From Galactobacillus timonensis (lineage in GTDB: Bacteria > Bacillota_I > Bacilli_A > Erysipelotrichales > Erysipelotrichaceae), in the NCBI RefSeq assembly GCF_900240265.1, contig NZ_LT964739.1, forward strand, positions 69,010 through 133,009: a DNA stretch of 64,000 nt, read 5' to 3'. Positions within the stretch are counted from its first letter, which is position 1; every line of letters starts with the position of its first letter. The notes under the pieces are model-generated. The model did no database searches, was not told the origin of the DNA, and saw only the letters and a list, made by a program, of their open reading frames with translations. The translations under genes were made by a program, and so were the position numbers. Positions 30,747 through 37,677 of the stretch are shown here, one piece after another.

Positions 30747-31451
30747 TCAGGCAGCGAACGGAACCTTTGCCTTCTTCAGACGGTCCACCAGCATCGGCAC
30801 AACAATGATGCACACGATCATCGTCACCAGATTGTACCAGAGGTTGTAGCCGATCGAATAGGACCAAGCCGCCGAAGAACCGGCTGCCGCCCCTTCCGGA
30901 AACCAGAAATAAACGCCGCTCAGCATCTGGAACACATATTTCAGAATCATGGAAATCACAATGCCGAACTGATCCCGGCCCGCAAGGTACCAGACCGTAA
31001 ATGCACAGATACCGGCGCCCACCAGCGCACCCACAACATAGGCCGCCGTGCCGTTCCAGGATTTGCTGATGCCGAAGAAGGCCGCAGCACCAAGAATGAT
31101 TCCGAAAATAACCGAACCCGAACGGCTCATCTTCCTAAAAGGCCACAGTGCCGAAGCAAGACCGCATACAACCAGCGGCAGCACATAGTCGAGCAGAATC
31201 TGCGGAAACGTAACAAACCACATTTCAAAGCCAAGCACAATGCTGATCAGCCACGAAAGCACCGCATCCGCGACGCCCCACTTCCAGCCCATCTGATACG
31301 AGCAGATGAAGACGGCAATGAGCTCCAGCTCAATACTGCCGCCGTTTGGCATCTGAAGAACCGGAATCAGGTTCCCCACAAACTTCAGCACCACATACAG
31401 TGCCACGTAAAGCGCAAGATAAGCAATTGTTCTGGTCTTTGCCTGTTTCAT
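30747..31451 (-). CDS. thiT: thiamine ECF transporter S component ThiT
   Basis: Membrane protein of 234 residues with about six helices, matching ThiT: the first helix ALYVALYVVLKFVGNLIPVL, the loop QMPNGGSIELELIAVF that forms part of the thiamine site, and the conserved aromatic-rich segment GVYFWFPEG near the C-terminus. It captures thiamine and works with the general ECF module (EcfT and two ATPases), which is not in this window. A TPP riboswitch upstream confirms the substrate assignment. Confidence 0.93.
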   Translation of the reverse strand: MKQAKTRTIAYLALYVALYVVLKFVGNLIPVLQMPNGGSIELELIAVFICSYQMGWKWGVADAVLSWLISIVLGFEMWFVTFPQILLDYVLPLVVCGLASALWPFRKMSRSGSVIFGIILGAAAFFGISKSWNGTAAYVVGALVGAGICAFTVWYLAGRDQFGIVISMILKYVFQMLSGVYFWFPEGAAAGSSAAWSYSIGYNLWYNLVTMIVCIIVVPMLVDRLKKAKVPFAA

Positions 31452-31507
31452 AAAAAATCCCCCCTTCGCTTACCAGCGCAGAGGAGACGAAACAAACCTT
31501 CTTCTGA

Positions 31508-31577
31508 ACTCCCTACGCTAGCATTAACTAGATCAGGTGATAAGGGTTATTCTCAGCCTCTTTCGAAGCACCCCTGT
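31508..31577 (-). promoter_or_regulatory. TPP (thi-box) riboswitch
   Basis: The minus strand shows the core thi-box: ACAGGGGTGC, then GGCTGAGA, then ACCTGATCTAGTTAATGC and AGCGTAGGGA. These are the invariant elements of the thiamine pyrophosphate aptamer. The 60 bases between the aptamer and the thiT ATG can fold with the 3' side (GCGCTGGTAAGCGAAGGGGG region) and probably sequester the ribosome site when TPP is bound. Confidence 0.95.
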
Positions 31578-31588
31578 TCACGTTGGCA

Positions 31589-31617
31589 ATTATAGCATCC
31601 TTTACAGTTCATGATAA
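31589..31617 (-). promoter_or_regulatory. promoter of thiT
   Basis: TATAAT (31594-31589), 17-base spacer, TTATCA (31617-31612). The -35 box ends nine bases before the start codon of the divergent msr gene. Confidence 0.6.
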
Positions 31618-31626
31618 GATCACCAT

Positions 31627-32082
31627 ATGAATACCGTAATCGAACAGATCAAATCATTTCTGGAAGAGCCGGACATGACGGCGGCCCTTGCCAATCTCTC
31701 TTCCCTGCTGAAGGAAACCTATCCCGGTACTAACTGGACCGGATTCTACTATGTCAAAAACAAGGAACTGATCCTGGGCCCCTTCCAGGGCCGGCCGGCC
31801 TGCACCCATATTCCCTTTTCGAAAGGTGTCTGCGGCGCAGCCTACCGCACCTCTCAGGTACAGCTCGTCCCCGATGTGACCGCCATCGCCGATCATATTG
31901 CCTGTGACTCTGCCAGCCGCAGCGAACTGTGCGTCCCCGTCCTGGTCAATGGCGAATGTGTCCTCTTAATTGATATGGATGCGCCGACCATTGCCTATTT
32001 CACAGAAGAAATGGCAGCTGAACAGAAAGAAGCCGCCAAAGTAATAGCCAGCGCATGGATTGCCCACCGCTGGCCGAACTGA
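31627..32082 (+). CDS. free methionine-(R)-sulfoxide reductase, GAF domain
   Basis: GAF-domain protein of 151 residues of the fRMsr (MsrC) family, reducing free methionine-R-sulfoxide. The three family cysteines are present: GRPAC, GVCGAA and HIACDSASRSE. The N-terminal NWTGFYYVKNKELILGPFQG is also typical. There is an extra cysteine in SELCVPV. I see no Shine-Dalgarno before the ATG at 31627 (GATCACCAT), so the mRNA may be leaderless or the divergent thiT promoter region may be tightly shared. Its 3' end meets the AAC(3)-like gene four bases away, convergent. Confidence 0.92.
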   Translation: MNTVIEQIKSFLEEPDMTAALANLSSLLKETYPGTNWTGFYYVKNKELILGPFQGRPACTHIPFSKGVCGAAYRTSQVQLVPDVTAIADHIACDSASRSELCVPVLVNGECVLLIDMDAPTIAYFTEEMAAEQKEAAKVIASAWIAHRWPN

Positions 32083-32086
32083 ATCA

Positions 32087-32917
32087 TTAACGGTACATCG
32101 AATAAATGGAGCCGCGCTCCAGAAATGCGGTCGCCGCATCAACCGCATCAACCGCCGAGAAGTACATTGCGTGGCAGTCTCCGATCGTTGTCTCACGGAT
32201 CAGGCCCGCTTTCTGCATCGCCGGACGGATCATCTTGAACACCGAACTGTCCAGATCAAGGTTCAGAAAGCTGCGCCACTCCGTTTCCCCGTCCGCCAGC
32301 ATCGGCGAACGTTCCACAAGAATCGGCCGGCATTGCGTCCGATACTCCGCCAGGTGCATGCATGTGACGGTATCAAAATCCGTTCCCAGCAGAAGCACAT
32401 TTCCCTTCAGTTCATACAGCCGCGCCGCCGGCGACTCTTCGCCAAGCGGAAAATGCAGCGACTGCCGGTTGCACATCAGCTTCGCATACCTGCCCCAGGC
32501 TGTATACGAATACACCGGATGACCGGAGCACACAACACCGGGGCGATGGCGGAAATTCTCCGCCACAGCTCCCATTCCATTCAACGGCGTATTTTCCGGA
32601 TCATAGGGAGGCATTGCTTCGCGGATCGTATCCCAGGCCGATGGCAGAGCGGGCGGATTTTCCCACGCCGAAGGATCCGTCTGTTCGCCTGTTTGTGCCG
32701 CCATCAGAATTGTTCCATTTTCACCGACGGTCTCAAGCAGCGCATCGACAACACATGCCGCCCCGCCGACAACATAGCCGAACGAAGAAAGAGAGGCATG
32801 CACCTCTGCGATTGTGCCATGCGTCAGACCCAGCTGCGCAAGTCCGTCTTCAATAGCTGCTTTTGTCACAACGGTGGAAACCGCTGATTCTTTCCCTGTT
32901 TTTGATATCCTGTCCAT
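32087..32917 (-). CDS. aminoglycoside 3-N-acetyltransferase-like protein
   Basis: Antibiotic_NAT family acetyltransferase of 276 residues. Motifs: VHASLSSFGYVVGGA at the N-terminus, HPVYSYTAWG and LLLGTDFDTVTCMHLAEYR, which carry the acetyl-CoA and catalytic residues of AAC(3). Members acetylate the 3-amino group of aminoglycosides, but chromosomal relatives such as YokD are not proven resistance enzymes. The gene stands alone on the minus strand between convergent msr and divergent dtxR-type genes, with no sign of recent transfer. Confidence 0.85.
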   Translation of the reverse strand: MDRISKTGKESAVSTVVTKAAIEDGLAQLGLTHGTIAEVHASLSSFGYVVGGAACVVDALLETVGENGTILMAAQTGEQTDPSAWENPPALPSAWDTIREAMPPYDPENTPLNGMGAVAENFRHRPGVVCSGHPVYSYTAWGRYAKLMCNRQSLHFPLGEESPAARLYELKGNVLLLGTDFDTVTCMHLAEYRTQCRPILVERSPMLADGETEWRSFLNLDLDSSVFKMIRPAMQKAGLIRETTIGDCHAMYFSAVDAVDAATAFLERGSIYSMYR

Positions 32918-33037
32918 GTTTTTTTATTCTACTACGAGCGCCCGGGGTATTTCGCCGGCTTTTTTTAGGACATGCCGTATAATAAAAACGAAAACAGGCA
33001 TTGCAGAACAAAGTTAGATAACAAAGGAGATCATCTT

Positions 33038-33415
33038 ATGCTGAATATTCATGAATCCTCGGAAGACTATCTCGAGGCGATCCTCATGATCCGTGAAGAA
33101 AAAGGCAACGTCCACTCCATCGACATTGCCAATCTGAAGGGCTTTTCCAAGGCCAGCGTATCCATTGCCATGAAGAAGCTGCGTGAAAACGGCTATATCG
33201 CCATGGACAAGAACGGCCTCATCACCCTTCTTCCGCCCGGCGAACGAATTGCCGAAGATACCTACAAGCGTCATAGAACGCTGACCAGCCTCTTCAAGAA
33301 AATCGGCGTCGATCCCGAAACTGCCGAGAACGACGCCTGCCGCGTGGAACATGATATTTCTGAACTGACGTTTTCACGTCTTGTTGAACTGGAACAAAGT
33401 ATTCCCGAGAAGTAA
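33038..33415 (+). CDS. DtxR/MntR-family metalloregulator
   Basis: Short DtxR-family regulator of 125 residues: an N-terminal winged helix (EDYLEAILMIREEKGNVHSI, then SKASVSIAMKKL as recognition helix, then GYIAMDKNG) and a metal-binding dimerisation region including HRTLTSLF and CRVEHDISEL. It lacks the SH3-like third domain, as in MntR. The ATG at 33038 follows AAAGGAGA at 33023-33030. A TATAAT box at 32978-32983 lies upstream. It probably represses metal uptake genes; none are adjacent, so it acts elsewhere, possibly including the CDF gene at 56378. Confidence 0.88.
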   Translation: MLNIHESSEDYLEAILMIREEKGNVHSIDIANLKGFSKASVSIAMKKLRENGYIAMDKNGLITLLPPGERIAEDTYKRHRTLTSLFKKIGVDPETAENDACRVEHDISELTFSRLVELEQSIPEK

Positions 33416-33421
33416 TTGTTC

Positions 33422-33967
33422 TCACTCCGCCAGGGTGTTTCCTGTGCGGCGAACATAATGCAGCAGCCACCCGGCAAATTCCGACTCGGAAGCCGGGTAT
33501 TTTTTCTGTATCCAGAGATCGATGGAATGCGCAACACCGGACGCCAGAAAATACAGCTGCACACTCTTCTGCAGCGAATCCTCCTTTGGCAGCTGCAGAA
33601 GCGTCGTATCCATATAATGAGCCAGCGCCTGAATCATATCCTCCTGAAATCTCTCATTCAGATGAAACAGAATATGGAACGTCCGCCCGTTCTCACGAAT
33701 ATAGGCAAGATAGCGCGACAGCTTGTCCTCCAGCTTTGTCGAAGAATCAAACTGCGGCGCCTGCTGCGCCAGCGTATCACGGATACTGTCAAGCAGCTCC
33801 TGCGGCGACCGGTAATGTGCATAAAAGGTAGAACGGTTCAGATCCGCCCGCTCAGAGAGCTCCGAAACATTGATTTTCGAAAGAGGTTCTTCCTCCAGAA
33901 GATCCAGCAGCGCATTCTGCAGCATCTTCCGGGTCATACGTGTACGGCGATTATCTTCTTTGTTCAT
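33422..33967 (-). CDS. TetR-family transcriptional regulator
   Basis: TetR/AcrR regulator of 181 residues. The N-terminal helix-turn-helix reads KINVSELSERADLNRSTFYAHY, of the Bacillus YwbI/dihydroxyacetone-kinase-like TetR type, with a C-terminal TetR_C-like domain. It is 42 bases downstream of the second ABC exporter gene in the same direction, so it is likely to control the exporter operon. A separate promoter (33974-34001) could let it be expressed alone. Confidence 0.88.
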   Translation of the reverse strand: MNKEDNRRTRMTRKMLQNALLDLLEEEPLSKINVSELSERADLNRSTFYAHYRSPQELLDSIRDTLAQQAPQFDSSTKLEDKLSRYLAYIRENGRTFHILFHLNERFQEDMIQALAHYMDTTLLQLPKEDSLQKSVQLYFLASGVAHSIDLWIQKKYPASESEFAGWLLHYVRRTGNTLAE

Positions 33968-33973
33968 TCCTAC

Positions 33974-34001
33974 AGTTTACGCGAAAATGATGGATTTTCA
34001 A
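33974..34001 (-). promoter_or_regulatory. possible internal promoter for the TetR gene
   Basis: TTGAAA (34001-33996), 16-base spacer, TAAACT (33979-33974), between the exporter stop and the TetR start. Confidence 0.4.
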
Positions 34002-34009
34002 CAGGATGT

Positions 34010-35839
34010 TCAGTTTAATGCCTCATTTACTTCCAGATCCGTAAACTGCCGCGTATACAGCTGATAGTAATAACCCTTCTGCGCCATCAGCTGCTTATGC
34101 GTACCGCGTTCAATGATCTTTCCATCGCGGACCACCAGAATCACATCCGCATGCACAATCGTCGAAAGACGATGGGCAACCATGAACGACGTCCGCCCCT
34201 TGATGACCGTCGCAATCGCCGACTGAATCTTCTGTTCCGTCTCCGTGTCGATGGAACTGGTTGCTTCATCCAGCACCAGGATCCTTGGATCCGCCAGCAG
34301 AGCTCTTGCAAAGGAAATCAGCTGCTTCTCACCGGTCGAAAGAAGATCTCCCCCTTCGCCGACTTCCGAATCCAGCCCCTTGTCCATCTTTTCAACCACC
34401 TGCCGCGCATCCACAAGATCCAGAGCGTGCCAGATTTCTTCGTCGCTGGCCATCGGATTGCCATAGCGCAGATTGTCACGCACACTTCCCGAAAACAGAT
34501 GCGGCGTCTGCAGCACATAGCCGATATTGCTGTGCAGCCACAGCTGCGAACGCTCACGGGCATCTCTGCCATCAATCAGCACCTGACCGCTCGTGGGTTC
34601 ATAGAAGCGGCACACCAGATTGACCAGCGTACTCTTGCCCGCACCGGTTTCACCGACAATCGCAACATTGGTACCCTGCGGCACCTTCAGATTGAAGTGC
34701 TCCAGCACCATGTCATCTCCATCCGGATAACGGAAGCTCACATCCCGGAACTCAATGTCCCCGTACAGCGGCTCCCAGTTCTCCGTCTTCGGCTCAAAGG
34801 TATCTCCGTATTTTGCAATCACTTCCGGCGTATCCGTAACATCCGACTTCGTATTCATCAGCTTGTTGAAGCGCTCAATGTTCACCTGCACCGCGATCAC
34901 CGCCGAAATCGTCTCAATGATGGCCTGAAGCGGATCCATGATGTTCAGTGCATAGCTCATGAATACCGACAGCGTACCGATGCGCATCATGTTCTCCACC
35001 GTCAGCTCGCCGCCCCGCCACAGTACCAGAGCCAGTGCCATTGAACCGACAAAGGAAACAATGCCGCTGAGCATCGCCGAATAATGCGTCGCCCTCACCG
35101 AAGTGTGCCGCATCAGCTCCGTATCCTTCTCAAAATCCTGAATCATCGACTTCTCAACGACAAGCGTCTTGATCGAGCGAAGACCGGTAATACCTTCATT
35201 CAGATCGCCGGTAATCTTAGAATTGATTTCACGGATCTTCCGGTTGATCACAATCAGCCGGCTCTGAAAGACCGAGATCAGAAATGCAGCCACCGGAATC
35301 AGAATCGCCAGATACAGTGCCAGCCGCACATTCGTCATGAACATAACGACCAGCGCAAAGATCAGATACGACCCGTTCCATACCAGATCCATCAGGCGCC
35401 ACGCAAACATCTCACCGATGCGCGTCGTATCACTCATGATGCGCGCATGAATATAGCCGACATTGTTCTGATTGAAATAGCTGAAGCTAAGCTGCTGCAC
35501 ATGATCAAAACTCGCATCACGAAGCTTCTGATCAACACCCATCTCAACTCTTCCGCAATAGTAGGTCGAAATGAAGTTCATGATCACCTGCGCCACCAGC
35601 ACAACGAGATACAGCGCAATAAACTGCGGCAGCGTGTCCAGCGTCTGCTGCCCGATGTAATGATCCAAAATATACTGCCTGAACAGCGGATAAACCGCAT
35701 CAATGGCACTGACCAGCACACCCGTAATCAGCATCGGCACCGTGTAGCGCCGGAACGAGCGAACATACGGACGCATGGCCGCAATGTTCTTCCGCATCGT
35801 TTTCCAGTCAGTGCTGTGATATTCTTCCTGCTCACTCAT
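34010..35839 (-). CDS. ABC exporter half-transporter, canonical subunit
   Basis: Fused membrane-ATPase protein of 609 residues, with six helices in the first 320 residues and an ATPase domain after it. Walker A is GETGAGKSTL, Walker B ILVLDEATSSID with the catalytic Glu, and the H-loop MVAHRLST. The signature motif reads LSTGEKQL instead of LSGGQ. The partner at 35836 has the reverse pattern (good signature, missing Glu), which is the arrangement of heterodimeric exporters such as BmrCD, LmrCD or EfrAB, where one composite ATP site is degenerate. The start overlaps the partner stop by four bases. Confidence 0.92.
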   Translation of the reverse strand: MSEQEEYHSTDWKTMRKNIAAMRPYVRSFRRYTVPMLITGVLVSAIDAVYPLFRQYILDHYIGQQTLDTLPQFIALYLVVLVAQVIMNFISTYYCGRVEMGVDQKLRDASFDHVQQLSFSYFNQNNVGYIHARIMSDTTRIGEMFAWRLMDLVWNGSYLIFALVVMFMTNVRLALYLAILIPVAAFLISVFQSRLIVINRKIREINSKITGDLNEGITGLRSIKTLVVEKSMIQDFEKDTELMRHTSVRATHYSAMLSGIVSFVGSMALALVLWRGGELTVENMMRIGTLSVFMSYALNIMDPLQAIIETISAVIAVQVNIERFNKLMNTKSDVTDTPEVIAKYGDTFEPKTENWEPLYGDIEFRDVSFRYPDGDDMVLEHFNLKVPQGTNVAIVGETGAGKSTLVNLVCRFYEPTSGQVLIDGRDARERSQLWLHSNIGYVLQTPHLFSGSVRDNLRYGNPMASDEEIWHALDLVDARQVVEKMDKGLDSEVGEGGDLLSTGEKQLISFARALLADPRILVLDEATSSIDTETEQKIQSAIATVIKGRTSFMVAHRLSTIVHADVILVVRDGKIIERGTHKQLMAQKGYYYQLYTRQFTDLEVNEALN

Positions 35840-37677
35840 GCGTCTTCCTCCTCTCCCGCCTTTACCTGCAGATCATAGGCGCGGGCATAGATGCCCTTCT
35901 TTGCCAGCAGTTCCTCGTGCGTCCCGCGCTCCGCAATCCTTCCATGACTCAGAACAATGATTTCATCCGCCTGCATCAGGGTGGTAATCCGGTGGGCAAT
36001 CAGAAGCACCGTCGCCGAAGATGTCTGTTCCTTGAGCTGATGACGGATTTCCGCATCCGTTTCAGCATCGACCGCCGACAGCGAATCATCAAAGATCATG
36101 ATCGGCGGCTTCCGGATGAGCATCTGGGCAATGGCCGTACGCTGTTTCTGACCGCCGGACAGCGTCACGCCGCGCTCACCGACGTAGGTATCGTAACCCT
36201 GCGAAAAGCTTTCAATCGTCGCATCCAGACTTGCCGTCCTTGCGGCCCCGCGCACTTCCTTCAGATCGGCCGTCGGCACAGCGATCCGGATATTGTCCGA
36301 AAGTGAACGTGAAAACAGGAACGGCTCCTGCAGAACCATACCGATATGGCTGCGCAGCCACGAACGATCAATCTTGCGGATATCGACGCCGCCGATCGTA
36401 ATCGCACCATGGCCTTCCTCCAAAGGATACAGGCGGTCCAGCAGGTACATCAGCGTACTTTTGCCCGATCCCGTTCCGCCAAGAATACCGACCGTCGTCC
36501 CTGCCTTCACCGTAAACGTCACATCCTGCAGCACTTCCGTTGTTCCTTCCGGATAGGCGTAGCTCACATGATCAAACACAATGTCGCCATTCATATCCGG
36601 CCGGATGACATCCGGCGCATCCTTCTCTTCTTCCGCATTCATGATTTCCCGGATACGGTTTGTCGAAATGCCGGCCCGCGAAAGACTCGAAATGACACGT
36701 CCCAGGGCACGCACCGGCCATATGAGCATCATGTTATAGGACACAAAGGCGATAAAGTTCCCCGCCGTCAGATCCCCGGCAACGCAGGCCTTAGCCCCGG
36801 CAACCATGACCGCAAGAATCTGACCATAGGACAGAAGATCACCGGAACTCCAAAAGGCGGAAAGATACTTCATCAGCTTGTACCAGTGCCCCGTATACAG
36901 CGCATCCTGTTCCTCAAACCGCTGACGCTCATAGCGTTCACGGCCGAACGCACGCACGACCCGTACACCCGTCAGATTTTCCTGGGCAATGGACGAAAGC
37001 TTTCCTTCCTCTTCATCCGCCTTCTGAAATTCGGTTCCGATTCTCCGATGAAAATAAAAGCTGTAGAGAACGATCACCGGAATGAAGGCAAGCGAAATCC
37101 AGGACATCTTCACATTGATATGGAACATGTAGTACAGCGCCAGCACAATGATGATCACAAACCGGAACAGAAGCACCAGCTGCTCTGAAACAAACAGCCG
37201 CACCGTATCGACATCGGAAGTGGAACGCTGAATGATGTCGCCCGTCTGATTCTGCTGGTACCAGTTGAACGGCAGGTACATCAGATGTTCATAGATGTCG
37301 TTGTGCATCGTCTGCACCAGCTTCTCCGAGCCAAACGCATTGAACAGCCGGTACAGATACCGTGCAACAGCCGAAAACAGAGCGATGATCATGACGGTCA
37401 GCGCCATGGATCCGAGATGTTCCTTGTAAAGCGCAATATGATCATTGACAAAGTTCAGATATCCCGGCAGATCGCCGGCATCACTTCCAATGATGGAGTC
37501 GACCGTAAACTGGATCAGCTTCGGATTGATCATCTCCAGAAACGCCGACAGCATCGAAAAAAGGATGCACAACAAAAACCATTTCCAGCTGTACCTGAGA
37601 AAATGCACCACAAGAGAGGAATTGTTATGAAACCGTTCCTCTTTTCTTTCTTCCCCCATATTCTTCTCCCCACTCAA
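35836..37677 (-). CDS. ABC exporter half-transporter, degenerate-site subunit
   Basis: Fused membrane-ATPase protein of 613 residues. Walker A is GGTGSGKSTL, the signature is canonical (LSGGQKQR), but Walker B ends IMIFDDSLSAVD with Asp in place of the catalytic Glu. This residue change is characteristic of one subunit of heterodimeric multidrug ABC exporters. Six membrane helices lie in the first 330 residues. Its start overlaps the stop of the TetM-like fusion gene by four bases and its stop overlaps the partner start by four, so the three proteins are coupled in translation. Confidence 0.93.
   Translation of the reverse strand: MSGEKNMGEERKEERFHNNSSLVVHFLRYSWKWFLLCILFSMLSAFLEMINPKLIQFTVDSIIGSDAGDLPGYLNFVNDHIALYKEHLGSMALTVMIIALFSAVARYLYRLFNAFGSEKLVQTMHNDIYEHLMYLPFNWYQQNQTGDIIQRSTSDVDTVRLFVSEQLVLLFRFVIIIVLALYYMFHINVKMSWISLAFIPVIVLYSFYFHRRIGTEFQKADEEEGKLSSIAQENLTGVRVVRAFGRERYERQRFEEQDALYTGHWYKLMKYLSAFWSSGDLLSYGQILAVMVAGAKACVAGDLTAGNFIAFVSYNMMLIWPVRALGRVISSLSRAGISTNRIREIMNAEEEKDAPDVIRPDMNGDIVFDHVSYAYPEGTTEVLQDVTFTVKAGTTVGILGGTGSGKSTLMYLLDRLYPLEEGHGAITIGGVDIRKIDRSWLRSHIGMVLQEPFLFSRSLSDNIRIAVPTADLKEVRGAARTASLDATIESFSQGYDTYVGERGVTLSGGQKQRTAIAQMLIRKPPIMIFDDSLSAVDAETDAEIRHQLKEQTSSATVLLIAHRITTLMQADEIIVLSHGRIAERGTHEELLAKKGIYARAYDLQVKAGEEEDA

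Noticed and set aside
30658..30867. N-terminal extension of the DUF402 protein upstream of 30657
   Set aside because: It runs into thiT in another frame and has no family similarity; the ATG at 30657 with GGAGCG fits the family start.
32087..32917. Acquired aminoglycoside resistance gene on a mobile element
   Set aside because: The AAC(3)-like gene has no adjacent mobile sequences or unusual composition and looks like a chromosomal family member; resistance is not proven by family membership.
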